From contig CASEHG010000217.1 in the NCBI GenBank assembly GCA_949287565.1, forward strand, positions 1 to 54,249: a stretch of DNA of 54,249 nucleotides. The letters run 5' to 3'. Source of the stretch: an uncultured Brachyspira sp. (GTDB lineage: Bacteria; Spirochaetota; Brachyspiria; Brachyspirales; Brachyspiraceae). The position numbers and the translations under genes are program-made. Below are positions 38,640-48,771 of the stretch, piece after piece (within the stretch, counting starts at the first letter, position 1; each line of letters opens with the position of its first letter). A model generated the notes under the pieces. It had not been told where the DNA came from. It made no database searches and saw nothing but the letters and a program-made list of their open reading frames with translations.

Positions 38640-39146
38640 ATGAGTAAAACTATTTTAGCTTTAGATCAAGCTACACGCACAACAGGATGGGCAGTATTTA
38701 ATGATAATAAATTAATTTCATTTGGCCATTGGACAGAAACATCTGAAAATTTTGGCGAAAGAATTTTAAATATTATTAATGAGATTCAAAAAAAAATAAA
38801 TACCTTTAAACCTGATAAAATTTATTTTGAAGATATCCAATTATAGAATGATACAAATCGTAATATTGGCGTAGATACGTTTAAAAAATTGGCTTAGCTA
38901 CAGGGAGCTATAATACTATTATGTCAATTAAATAATATTCAATATGAAATAGTTTATTCTAGCGTTTGGAGAAAATCTTGTAATTTTTTAAAAGGCAATG
39001 ATAAACATCGTGATGCGCAAAAAAAGATTACTCAAAATTGGGTATTAAAAGAATATAATAAAAAATGCACACAAGATGAATCTGATGCAATATGTATTGG
39101 CTATCATGGTAGTAGATTATTAGAAAACTTCGATTGGTCTGATTAA
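38640..39146 (+). CDS. ruvC: RuvC-like Holliday-junction resolvase
   Basis: A 168-residue protein with the RNase H-fold acidic residues: ILALDQATRTTGWAVF (first Asp), KIYFEDIQLQND (Glu) and DESDAICIGYHG (late Asp pair), as in RuvC of Gram-positive phages. It resolves recombination junctions before packaging. GGAGAG precedes the ATG. Two TAGs are read as Gln. Confidence 0.85.
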
Positions 39147-39199
39147 AACAACCAAAAAATAAAAAAAATTATGAAAAGTGAAAAGGAGGTTGTTTTTTT

Positions 39200-39631
39200 A
39201 TGGAATTATTTTTCACAAATTATTGGCCTGAAATATTATTAGCTTTGATAACAGCAGGATCATTAGCATTTTGTCGATATATTTATAAACAAATGAAAAA
39301 TTATAAAAAATTATTAGATCAACAGAATGAAGAAGCTTTATTAAAACTTATTACAACCAAATTAAAACCCATAGAAGTATCTATCGAAGATTTATCTAAT
39401 GGATTAAGAGAATTAAAACTTTTACATAATTAGCATATTGAATCAATTTTAAAATCTTATAGATTTAGATTAATATAGCTATGTAAGATTTATTTAGATC
39501 AAGGTTATATGACCGGTCAATAGTATGAACAATTATCAGAATTTTTTAAACTATATAGTGAACTAGGTGGAAATGGATAGGCTAAAGAATATTATGAAAG
39601 AACTGTAGAATTACCTATTCATGACAAATAA
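39200..39631 (+). CDS. Membrane protein with coiled coil, unknown function
   Basis: A 143-residue protein. One membrane segment near the N-terminus (WPEILLALITAGSLAFCRYI), then a helical region (KNYKKLLDQQNEEALLKL) and a soluble domain (YLDQGYMTGQQYEQLSEFFK). AAAGGAGG precedes the ATG. A long-loop pairing AAAACAACC/GGTTGTTTT (39147-39198) surrounds that site. The single-TM plus C-terminal helix layout is seen in some phage holin accessories; not decisive. Four TAGs are read as Gln. Confidence 0.6.
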
Positions 39632-39671
39632 AAAAAAGAGAAAGGTTAAATAATAACCTTTCTCTTTTTAT
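39632..39671. terminator. Bidirectional terminator between convergent operons
   Basis: A-rich stem aaaaagagaaaggtta pairs with taacctttctcttttt; A runs on one side and T runs on the other, so it can stop both the plus-strand operon and the minus-strand late operon that meet here. Confidence 0.8.
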
Positions 39672-40198
39672 TATAATAAATAATTTGACATATATAATAC
39701 ATTATCATATGTATATCCGTAAGTATTCATTAAATTCATTATACTTTCTATTTTTTCTACTTCTTTTATGACCTCTTTGGCCACATCAATTTCATTCATT
39801 GAGGTAAAAAATTTTAAAGCGGCTATTTCCCATTTATAATAATGTTCTAAAGACTATTTTACAATCTCTGCTTTTTTCTCATTAGTCATATTATCCATAT
39901 TAATATCGGAATATAGATCATGGTAATTAATAGTAGCAGGATTTAAAATTGGTAGTTTATGATTACATTTTATATAATGAGATTTTAAACAATTTAATGA
40001 ATGTTCTTCAAGTTCTTTTTGCTTTAAGTGAAATTTTTCTAAACCTTTTAAATCTAATAATTCAAATAAATCTTTATAAAAAATATGAAACATAATTCCA
40101 TCCAATCTTTGTTCCATAATTTTTAATTTAGGATCTGCCTATTTTATTTTTGGCTACTTTTGTTCATTAGGTACTGGAGCATTAACTATTTCTGCCAT
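39671..40198 (-). CDS. Hypothetical late protein
   Basis: A 175-residue protein, last gene of the minus-strand operon. The first 25 residues are Pro/Gln/Lys-rich, the rest helical and acidic (FYKDLFELLDLKGLEKFHLK; EVEKIESIMNLMNTYG). Its ATG overlaps the TAA of the upstream gene by one base. Three TAGs are read as Gln. Not recognised. Confidence 0.6.
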
Positions 40199-40629
40199 TA
40201 CAATTTAATAACATTAACATTTATTGTTGTATAAGTAGATGCTACTCCAGTATTAACAAAAGTTAAATTGGCTGTATTATCAACGACACAGCACGAAGGC
40301 TTTACTTGAATTATTTTAGAAAATCCAACTGTTTCTATGTTTGTTGCTGAAGTTGAACTACTTGTTGCAGTGGCTCCAGGAACAGCAACACCATTTTTAA
40401 ATAATTGCGCAGTTAAAACGCCAGTTTCTCCTGTAACAAAACCTTCAACATTAAAATTAACTAAGTATAATCCTGGTTCATTTAAAATAATAGTAGTAGA
40501 TCCAGGAGTATGGGTAATAGCACATCCAATTAATAATTGATTCTATTCTAATGGTAATAATCCATTAGCAGCTACTGCAGTATCAGTTAATGTATAAGTA
40601 TCAAGAACACTTTTGCAACACATATTCAT
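40198..40629 (-). CDS. Virion-surface-like beta protein
   Basis: A 143-residue protein with a TNF/C1q-like or BclA-type jelly-roll pattern: NEPGLYLVNFNVEGFVTGET, VLTAQLFKNGVAVPGATATS, and ANLTFVNTGVASTYTTINVN. Such domains cap phage fibres and spore hair proteins. AAAGGATGAA stands before the start. One TAG is read as Gln. A decoration or fibre-tip role is inferred. Confidence 0.65.
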
Positions 40630-40657
40630 TAAAGTTCATCCTTTCTTTGATAAATTT

Positions 40658-40695
40658 AATAAAAGAGTTAGAGCGGCAACTCTAACTCTTTTATT
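40658..40695 (-). terminator. Terminator hairpin in the late operon
   Basis: A 16-bp stem aataaaagagttagag / ctctaactcttttatt with a six-base loop, just after the stop of the intron-bearing gene; likely partial read-through to the two last genes. Confidence 0.7.
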
Positions 40696-40701
40696 AAAAA
40701 A

Positions 40702-41682
40702 TTAGCATCCGCAATTATTGCATCCACTTCTTACCCAGCTGGTTACTTCATAAGGACTGCAGCTAGGATAAGCTGGAACAGGACATGGACGTAAACTAGA
40801 AATCAAAGTTTGAGTTTGAGCATTATTTTGTAAAGCTAATTGAGCAGCTTGTAATTCAGTGCGTAAAGATTCAATTTTATCATTAGTCATAAAGTCTAAG
40901 ATTCTTTGGAATCCAGTGTTTTGAGAATCAATTATATCACGAGTATTTAATGTTGCAGAATTGATAATATCACAAGTATTTTTTGATCCATCATATCTTA
41001 AAGCATCGATGTTTCTGTTAGTCTCACCATTTGTTATCTTATAGGCTCTTTATCCTATAATTCATATAATTTCTTATATGTTCAGACTATATCTTCATCC
41101 TTTTAATATTTAAAGGAGTTCGGCACTCATGTTGGTATTATTGCTTGTCATAGCTCAACCATTAGTCGTTGAACCTTCTAACTACTTTTACTGACTTTCG
41201 TTAGCTTGGCTGCTGATTGGCATATTTACAAATATGACCTTTTAATTTGTAAACTTAGCTTTCCAGCAATTCACCGAATTTTTTACTAATAGATTACTCT
41301 ATTAGGCTGCCATGAAATTCCAGCAGCAGGCCTAAGAGTCGAAACGAGCTTGATCGATTTCTCTTCCAATCGTGTTAAAACCTTGAAGCATTGTAGTATT
41401 CTATGTATAGAATCCATCACATAGTCCACTCTGTAATCCACGAATACCATTATCGATCTGATTGAAATTAAATCCATCCATTAATTCTGCGCGAGTTAAT
41501 GCAGCATTAGCAGAGACATCATTTCCCATGCCAAAGAAATTACCAAAACGGCCTCCACCCATAATAAAGATTAAAAATAAAATCCCGATTAAATCTTCAC
41601 TAAAAAGACCGCGATTATTATAATTGCCACCAGTTAAAGCTACAGCATCAGCTAAGCTGTATCCGTTTTCCATCATACCCAT
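40702..41682 (-). CDS. Conserved virion-associated protein split by a group I intron
   Basis: Exons (minus strand) 41682-41325 and 41027-40702; spliced, 227 residues. N-terminus MGMMENGYSLADAVAL, a hydrophobic Gly-rich stretch (LIGILFLIFIMGGGRFGNFF), repeated helical segments (GFNTIGREIDQARF), and after splicing QACCETNRNIDALRYDG, then a helical part and a Cys/Pro-rich C-terminus (PCPVPAYPSCSPYEV). This protein type, unnamed, is common next to small late genes of Firmicutes phages. Three TAGs or so are read as Gln. Confidence 0.7.
41028..41324 (-). ncRNA. ORF-less group I intron 6
   Basis: 297 bases. Removal joins TGCT to GTGAGAC and restores QACC-ETNRNIDALRYDG. The guide GGCAGCCTA pairs with exon TAGGC(C)TGCT with one bulged C and a G.U at the cut. 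Conserved-looking core pieces on the minus strand are gccaatcagcagcc, ggttcaacgact and aagatatagtctgaac. It has no endonuclease, unlike the five plus-strand introns. Confidence 0.8.
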
Positions 41683-41684
41683 AA

Positions 41685-41879
41685 TTACATAATTCCTTTC
41701 ATATAATTTTGAAATGCGGATAGAGCTTCTTCATAATTTAAGCCTTTTTCTGCGCATAAATTTTTGGCAATTTGTTCTATCTCTTGAGGCGTTTTACCTT
41801 GAGCCATGCGCTATGCTTGATTAAATAGAGGATTGTTAAAAAACTGTCGTAATAGGTTGCTATTGTTGAGGTTTGTCAT
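41685..41879 (-). CDS. Small conserved phage protein
   Basis: A 64-residue protein missed by a standard-code search because of a TAG at codon 23. RMAQGKTPQEIEQIAKNLCA and KGLNYEEALSAFQNYMKG form two helices. It overlaps the upstream gene by 44 bases in another frame. Function unknown. Confidence 0.65.
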
Positions 41880-42240
41880 CATCTTTTTTGTCTCCTTTTA
41901 ATTTTTCAATCTCTCCTAATAATATATTTACTGTATTTTTGAATTCTTCTTGACTGACATAAGAAGGAGTGGAGACAGAAGAAGGATTCGTTTTCTCATA
42001 AATATACAAAGAAGAAGTTCCATCCATATTTATTTGTTTTGTATAAATTTTATTATTTGCTAAATCAGGGAAATAAAAAATTGATCCATCAAAATCAATA
42101 ATACTTGCTCGAGCTTCTTCAATGGATGCGACTGGCCGGCCTCGCAATCCTATAAATTGTTGCTGTGGCTATTGATTTATCATTCTTGTTTGATTTTGTG
42201 GATAAAAGCTATTATAATTTGAAAATTGTTGATTATACAC
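41836..42240 (-). CDS. Hypothetical late protein
   Basis: A 134-residue protein starting at GTG (42240) after AAAAGGAGAG. Gln/Asn-rich first 30 residues, then FIGLRGRPVASIEEARASII, an FYFPDLANNKIYTKQINMDG beta module and a C-terminal coiled coil (FKNTVNILLGEIEKLKGD). Two TAGs are read as Gln. Similar small proteins occur in Firmicutes phage and prophage late regions; role unknown. Confidence 0.65.
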
Positions 42241-42352
42241 GTGTACTCTCCTTTTCTCTTATGGAATTTTTTTTCCACTCCTTACGTTATAGTATGGAAA
42301 ATATTTGTATATAATTTTCCAGCGCTGTCCAAAAAATTTTTAAATAAAAAAT
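42241..42352. other. Intergenic, no gene; possible minus-strand promoter
   Basis: Together with the terminator and RNA below this is a 383-base gene-free stretch (42241-42623). On the minus strand TTGGAC and TACAAA stand 17 bases apart (about 42328 down to 42300), a weak candidate promoter for the 42240 gene. No ORF is supported. Confidence 0.3.
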
Positions 42353-42402
42353 AAAAAAAACCTAAAATAATCTTTAATTAAAGATTATTTTAGGTTTTTT
42401 TT
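42353..42402. terminator. Strong symmetrical terminator
   Basis: cctaaaataatcttt (42361-42375) pairs perfectly with 42380-42394 round an AATT loop, flanked by eight A on the left and nine T on the right. On the minus strand it ends the tail-fibre transcript. Confidence 0.85.
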
Positions 42403-42461
42403 TATTTTATAATGTTGTTGTATATAAAAACAAATTCATATATCTAATAAGATTTAATTCC

Positions 42462-42555
42462 GTTCTCAGTTGGAAGGAAAGTCTCAGAGGACTTCCAACC
42501 GACGGGTCTCGTTATCAAATTACATTGCAAGAAACTCACCGTCAGAAGTGAGAAC
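42462..42555 (-). ncRNA. Structured RNA (three-way junction) in the 3' UTR of the tail-fibre transcript
   Basis: Three nested perfect stems: outer GTTCTCA/TGAGAAC (42462-42468 with 42549-42555), enclosing GTTGGAAG/CTTCCAAC (42469-42476 with 42492-42499) and GACGG/CCGTC (42501-42505 with 42539-42543). The stems abut with almost no unpaired bases between them, as in a folded three-way junction. It lies between the fibre stop codon and the terminator. Strand is set by the surrounding transcript, not by the symmetric stems. No known RNA family recognised. Confidence 0.6.
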
Positions 42556-42623
42556 CAGTCTTTGAAATAAATTATATGGTCCTCATTTTAAGAAATTCAC
42601 AATTGTTTGAATTTAATCCGTGA

Positions 42624-43535
42624 TTACCCAATAAGCATAAATGTTACGGTAGCCGTATTTGTAGCCAGCTCAAAATTACCCCAATTGAACGTGCAAGACA
42701 AACCACTATTTAGCCCGCTGGTCATCCAATGTAGATACCCTTCTGGTATGTAGCCCACAGTTTGATTGAATGTGGGGGACGGTATAGGCACTAAACCCTG
42801 TCTCCATCCATAGTAAGCTCTGCCATTGGGAAATGCACTACTAGGTATGTCAAACATAATTACCTAAGAACTATCCGCAAATGAAGTTGTAGCTTTTATC
42901 TTCAAAGTTATCTGTACAATGTGCCCAACAGAACAAACAGTGTACTCAACCTTACCGTCTGTGACTGATATTGTACCCGTTTTTGTGCTGTAGGTTGTAG
43001 CTTTTAGAGCTTCGTCGTAGGCATCTTTTACAGCGCTACTGGAAGCCACTGTAGTAGTAGAGCTGCTAGAAGTACTGGTAGATATCGGAAGCTGTGAGCT
43101 TAGTACTTTTGCGTTAGAGTCTAAAGCCGCTACGCCGTTAGCAACTCCCCGCTGGTTTGTAGGTATATAATCCATAGGGGGAAGTTGATTGGATGGAACT
43201 TTTCCGGTTGAATCCAAACCGGCAAATCCATTATTTGCTCCTTTTAATAACATAATTTCGTCAATTGCATCTTGGATATTAATTGAATTTAATTGACTAT
43301 CTTCATTATTATAAAAAATTTTTGAACTATCAGGTTTATCTGTTAAATCATTATAAGATCCAGAAAATAATTCTGGTTTATCTGTTAAATCATTATAAGA
43401 TCCAGAAAATCCACCTCCAATATTTTTTAATTTATCTTCAACAGAATATCCATCCTCAGTAAAAACTGCTTTAGCCACAGTTTTTGGTAAAATCTATTCA
43501 TCTTTTAATTTTAATGTTTTAATTATAGCTGACAT
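42624..43535 (-). CDS. Tail fibre / receptor-binding protein
   Basis: A 303-residue protein. N-terminus resembles fibre attachment regions; a tandem SGSYNDLTDKP repeat (residues about 46-72); AGLDSTGKVPSNQLP and AALDSNAKVLSSQLP fibre-shaft modules; Ser/Thr-rich hinge; C-terminal beta domain (VCSVGHIVQITLKIKA, YIPEGYLHWMTSG). Two TAGs read as Gln, one of them (42864) inside the C-terminal domain. The 3' two thirds (below about 43200) have near half G+C, against about 22-30 % nearby. GGGGG serves as ribosome-binding site. Confidence 0.8.
43333..43410 (-). repeat. Two-copy tandem repeat in the fibre gene
   Basis: A 36-base identical unit at 43333-43368 and 43375-43410 (period 42 bases, 14 codons) encodes SGSYNDLTDKP twice. 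Such repeats let fibre length change by slippage. Confidence 0.85.
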
Positions 43536-43565
43536 AAAAATAATTAATCCCCCTTATATTAAAAT

Positions 43566-45059
43566 TCAATCATAAGTAATGATAACACGACCATTATGAC
43601 CATTCTAAGTCTCCTCCCTGTCGTCCATTTTATTTAATTTAATATTAGATGAAAAATATATATCTTTAGGATTACTAAAATTAAGTGTAAAATAATTACT
43701 GTTAATTGTAACCCAATCTATACCAATAAAATAAGCTATTATATCGCCTGATAGTGGAAAGCGATGAAACCATCCAAACTAATCCTATACACTATAATGT
43801 GTATAATCTATTTTATTTATACAACAATAATAATTATATCCAGTATTTGAATAATCATTTAATACAAAACCACCAATTATATTATTTCTTAATGTTATAC
43901 TAGTATAAAATCGAATTGTAGTTGAATCTACTCTGCTTATACTTGTTATATACCCTCTTTCATAATTTCCAGTGTAATTTCCTGTTATTCCAAAAATATT
44001 TACGCCATTTTTAATATTACTAGCTTTTAAATCTGTATCGCCGGCAATATAGATATCTCCAAGAGTATAAACTCCTTTACTAGCAGCAAGAATCTATGAA
44101 GTTCCAGGTGTAATTGTTGTTCCAGCCCGAGTAGATAATTGATAAGTATGGTTTACTGCACCTTGACCAATAATACCGCTAGTATAAGATGTACTTGCGG
44201 TGATTACGCCATCTGTATCTACACTAATGCTAGGTTTATTAACCGTTCCTTGCCCAAGACTTCCTACAATTCTTTGTCCAGTTTTCGAATAAGCAACAAT
44301 ATCTTGTTTTAATTCAGATGCTGCTGTTAAAGTTGCATCACTGATATCAATTCCTGTTTCAATTTTTTCAATATTTCCTGCCATAGTGGCATATGTATCA
44401 TTTGCAGAAGTTGATATTCCTTTGCCAGTAATAGCATCCGCAATTAATTCTTTACCATTACTGGCAGACGTAAAAAGCTCATCAATAGCCTATTGAACAT
44501 TTGTGCCTGTTGCTCCAACAGAAGATGTGAAACTAATAGTTTGAGCTTTTAAATCTTCTTTTAAAGCATAATCAGATCCAGGTTTACCATTTAATGTATC
44601 TGCATTTATAGGTATTATGTCACCAATTTCTTCATCGTCTTCTGCGCTAACCCAATTTCTATTATCATGTGCAGTTAGACTAGTATTATGTTCTTCAATC
44701 TGCGCACTTACGTCAGGAGTCGGAATCTCTGCTATTTTTTCATCAACATATGACATTGCACTTCTTAAAGCGCTCTAAGCACTTCCAGTCGGATCCGCTC
44801 CAACTTGTTTAGCAGTGGTCTCATGTGGATTATTTTTATTTATTAAATGATCCTATAATTCTAATATATCATCAATTTCTATCGTTTCTGTAGAGTTATC
44901 AATTGTTCTTGATAGTTTCTCTGCATTAACTTGCACTCTTGTATCATTGTCAATATCTATGTATAATTCTTTTGTATCTACTGTAAAATAAGCATATCCC
45001 TCATGTTTGTCTAAGGGTAAATTTTCAACATTTCCTTTAAATATTTTAAATAAAGCCAT
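43566..45059 (-). CDS. Tail fibre / baseplate-associated protein
   Basis: A 497-residue protein. N-terminus FKIFKGNVENLPLDKHEGYA is a virion-attachment module (YFTVDTKELYIDID); next a helical segment (HETTAKQVGADPTGSAQSAL), then TNVQQAIDELFTSASNGKEL, a TMAGNIEKI region and Gly-rich IVGSLGQGT / IIGQGAVNH repeats, then a beta domain ending GRVIITYD before TGA. About seven TAGs are read as Gln; with the standard code it would be cut into several pieces. AAAGGAGAAAG precedes the ATG. Confidence 0.8.
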
Positions 45060-45076
45060 TATCTTTCTCCTTTCTA

Positions 45077-45120
45077 AGAAAAAAAAATGGAGAAAGGTAT
45101 AAGTATACCTTTCTCCATTG
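45077..45120 (-). terminator. Terminator upstream of the fibre gene
   Basis: A 14-bp stem atggagaaaggtat / atacctttctccat with an AAGT loop; on the minus strand it is followed by eight or more T. It overlaps the start of the next gene's leader, so it may act as an attenuator. Confidence 0.75.
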
Positions 45121-45162
45121 GATATCTTATCCTTATAATATATTAAAATCATTTTTAATATA

Positions 45163-45567
45163 TTATTCTTTTATGACCAATCTATTTTCATTAACAGATA
45201 CTTCGATTTTATTTCTAATATATTCTTCTAAATCTCCAAATACATTTGTTAAATATTCTTTAGCATCATCACTTAAAATAGTTAAAACAGAATTACAAGT
45301 CATTTCAAAAGCCACTTTTTGAGCTTCTAAATCAAATTTCCCCTGCTCCTTTAAACTATTAACATAAGTTTGATTTGTAGCTATTACACAATCAGTTATT
45401 GTTTCTGTTAACATTTTTATATACTTATCGGCTAAATCATTATCAACTTTACCTAATATTTCTTCACTTTTAACTTTAATAAAATCGACTAAAAATTTAG
45501 TTAATATACCTAATAAAGGAATAATACATATTGTAAATATTTGTTGAACTAATTCCGTAAAATCCAT
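45163..45567 (-). CDS. LLH-family phage holin
   Basis: A 134-residue protein: an N-terminal membrane segment (LVQQIFTICIIPLLGILTKF), then amphipathic helices (DLADKYIKMLTETITDCVIA; DAKEYLTNVFGDLEEYIRNK) as in the Phage_holin_6_1/LLH family. Start ATG at 45567 is preferred over an upstream TTG because GGGAGG is 10 bases before it. No TAG. Its position among the tail genes, away from the endolysin, is unusual but seen in other phages. Confidence 0.75.
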   Translation of the reverse strand: MDFTELVQQIFTICIIPLLGILTKFLVDFIKVKSEEILGKVDNDLADKYIKMLTETITDCVIATNQTYVNSLKEQGKFDLEAQKVAFEMTCNSVLTILSDDAKEYLTNVFGDLEEYIRNKIEVSVNENRLVIKE

Positions 45568-45588
45568 AAAATTTAAACCTCCCAAATA

Positions 45589-46494
45589 TTAAAAACTGCC
45601 CCAAGACAGCTAATTATTTATAAAATTAATTGAATATGCTTTATTAGTTTCATTTTGTTCACTATAATTATCTTCAATTAGACTTTCTGCGCTTCCAGTG
45701 ATAACAGCTCTTCCCCAGGTATTATTAATATAATAATACCAATAACTTTTTATGTCATTCCCATCATCATAGGACACAGCAATTAATTCATTATTATTTG
45801 GATAACTTCCTAATTGATTATATATATAATTTCCAATATCATTAACATTATCTTGGATACCTTGAGAGGATAAAATTGTGAAACTGTGAATTATATTTAG
45901 TGCCGGTCCAACTGGACCCACAGGTCCTTCTTTACCTTGAGGCAATTTAAAATTAAATATTGCGTCTGTTGGTGTTCCAACATTTATAACAGAAGGTTCT
46001 TCTCCTTGTCCAACTGTATCTACTTCTCCAATTTCAATAGTTGCAGCATTTCCTTTAGGAAGACCAAATGTTAATTGCGGATTATCAGCATTTGAGTTAT
46101 CAATAATGACATATGCTTCTTCCCCATTTTCTAAAGCAATAGTTTCTTTTACAGATAATGTTGGGGTTGATCCTGTTATAATTGCTAATAAATAATAATG
46201 TAAATTATTATTCGTAGACGAAGTAATTATTTCAATATTTTCTAAATCACTGCTATCATAAATTTTCTACCAAATAGTATTATTATAATTTTTCTAATAC
46301 TTATCTATATCTTTCTATACATTTTGGCTATATTCAGAAGACCCTCTGTCTCCATATGAAATAAAAACTAAATCATTAGGAAATACTGTAGAATTTTCGT
46401 TTAAATTTAAATCTTCTTCTAAAGAAACTTTAGATGAAAATATTTTTTTTATTTGGAAACTCTTTCCATATCTGCCACCATAAAAACTTGACAT
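45589..46494 (-). CDS. Collagen-like tail/fibre protein
   Basis: A 301-residue protein. Two beta segments (LEEDLNLNENSTVFPNDLVF; LENGEEAYVIIDNSNA), a short Gly-X-Y collagen-like run (GKEGPVGPVGPA) near residue 188, and a C-terminal helper domain (WYYYINNTWGRAVITGSAES) typical of Firmicutes phage baseplate/fibre subunits. About five TAGs are read as Gln. AAAGGATAGG precedes the ATG. Confidence 0.78.
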
Positions 46495-46512
46495 ATTTTC
46501 ACCTATCCTTTC

Positions 46513-46869
46513 TCATTCGTATAAAAAATCTATTATAATATTGTATAAATCGTCTTGATTAGTTGGCTATAAAAATGATAAAGAGGTTATTTCACAATCA
46601 TCCAATTCATATATACCACTAGATCCAACAATTATTAACTTATTATTAATTTTCATTTTTGTTCTTGGAGGAGCTTGTACTCCTAATTTAGTAAATTTAT
46701 TAGCTCCATAAAATAATACTAAATTTGTATTTACAATATCTACCTTCATTGTAGCATAAGATTCATCTGTAGATTTTATAATGCTATTTATATTATTTTT
46801 ATTAGTAGAAATATAACTACTAGACATTATAAAATCTTGTAAATTATAAATTATTTGTCCTATATTCAT
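46513..46869 (-). CDS. Hypothetical tail-region protein
   Basis: A 118-residue protein (MNIGQIIYNLQDFIMSSSYI ...), starting at the ATG after GAGGAG. Beta-rich C-terminal half (NKLIIVGSSGIYELDDCEI). One TAG (46567) is read as Gln and the end is TGA. It is the short gene after the large tail protein, with 11 bases between. Role unknown. Confidence 0.65.
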
Positions 46870-46880
46870 AAAAATTCTCC

Positions 46881-48767
46881 TCATATCCTTACAAAATTTT
46901 CTGTTGCTGTTATAGTCATATTTCCATTATAATTTAAAGGAATTGACAATGTATTTATAACAAAATCTCCGTTTACATTACTTTCTTTATTATTAATGTA
47001 AATTAAATTATTTGGTTCTAAATAATAACAAGGAATCATAGATATTGAAATTTGTATATTATAAATTAAATGCTAATATAGTAATTCTCTAATTTTATCA
47101 TATGCACTAGCTCCAGTAGAACTTGTTGTAAAATAATTTTCCTAATTAGCTGTAAAAAAACAAAATTTTTGCCCAATTGTATTATACTTATTAATGATTT
47201 CTGAAATTTCTAATTGATTTTCTGGATTTTTTATAAAAATTACATCTGGGACAGTCTAATTAAATAATGTGTGAATTGAAGAATCTGATATAATTTTACT
47301 GCGTCGGCCAATTTGTTTAACTGAATATTGCCCTAAAGTAGAAGAAGAATCAATAAAATCTAACCAATAAGTTATAGACTAAGGATCATTCTTAAATACA
47401 GGATTCCATCCATCTTCCCATTTTACTGTATCATAAATTTTTCTCCATTCTGCTAATAATTCAATATCATAATCTGAGGCTCTTAAACTATCTAATGAGG
47501 CTACTAAAGCCTATCTATACAATTCTTCTCTCCATTCATCACTCTTTTTACCGATTAATTCTGTATCATCAGGCTAATCACTTAATAAATCAGTAAAATA
47601 ATATTGCTTTGGAGATGAAATTTTTTCCCACATAAATTTATTTGCTAAATCGATTTTTGGCTTTTGATCTACTGCTAAATGATATCGTATTTTTGTCTCT
47701 GATGTATCATTTAAATTTCCCCATACAATAAAATCATTTTTTATATTATCATACTTAGGAGAATTAGTAATAGATGTAATCAAATTTGAATTATTCAGAG
47801 TATATAAGTATTTAGAATTAGAAAAAGATTTTATATAATTACTACTATCAGTTAAACTATAGGTATTATTTAAATAATTTTTAATTTCCTAAAAAATAAA
47901 ATGTCCAAATACATCATAAAAATATTCATAATTTCCCAAAAACTAACAAATTTTATCTAAAACTTGAGTTAAAGTAGATCCAGCCTCAAATGTTAAGTCA
48001 GATGGATAATAAAAATCAGTTTCTATATAACCTATATCGTCATTCTGGTAAAAAGTATATATAAAATTATTTGGTTTTTCAGTGTCATTACATATAATAA
48101 AACTTGAATAATCTTCTGAAAAATGAATAGGAGTTGTTCCTGAATATTTAATTAATTTTCTTGCTGTGTCTTCCAAATCATTTATAAAAATATTTGTTAA
48201 AGGTTCTTTCCCTAAATGATTAACAACTTCTTTTATAATATTTATAATTTTTACTTTTTCTTGAATAATACTTCCATCTTCTTTATAAGTATAACTAGTA
48301 TCAAAATTAGTTAATGCAGATAAAGTTCCCCCAGCAACGCCATTTAATAAAGTCATTTTATCTTGTCCGCTAATTGAAATACTAGCTTTATTAGTCATTA
48401 TAGAAATATTCGCCTATGATATTAGATATACTCCGCAAGGAAACCAAATAATTTTTCCATACTATTGATAATCATTCAAATTATTTTCATATCCTACTAA
48501 AATTTTAATTTTTTTATTTAAAGAAATTATATTATCTAAATTAGTTAATTGATTATTTTTATTATCTGCAATCATAGTTAAAGAAATCGTTCTTCTAACA
48601 GATGAATTACCATTTATACTTAAAGTTCCACCAGTGATTTTCCCTTGTATTTCAATAATTGGCTATTCAGAGTCAAAAGATAGAATTATAATTTTCCCAT
48701 GAAAAATTTTTAATTTTTCTTTTGATAAAGTCTCTAAGAAGGGGATGTCTGATAAATATGAAAACAT
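46881..48767 (-). CDS. Tail/baseplate protein (DUF5048-like)
   Basis: A 628-residue protein. N-terminal region with beta structure (KITGGTLSINGNSSVRRTIS), the segment ISISGQDKMTLLNGVAGGTL common in phage tail-tip proteins, later YFYDVFGHFIFQEIKNYL, DEWREELYRQALVASLDSLR and a C-terminal beta domain (GDFVINTLSIPLNYNGNMTI). About a dozen TAGs are read as Gln. It fits a baseplate or tail-tip component; the family name is tentative. AAGGAGG lies upstream. Confidence 0.7.
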
Positions 48768-48771
48768 CTAA

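Noticed and set aside
42398-42623. Diversity-generating retroelement template or variable repeat next to the fibre gene
   Set aside because: No reverse transcriptase gene and no A-biased repeat of the fibre 3' end was found in the window.
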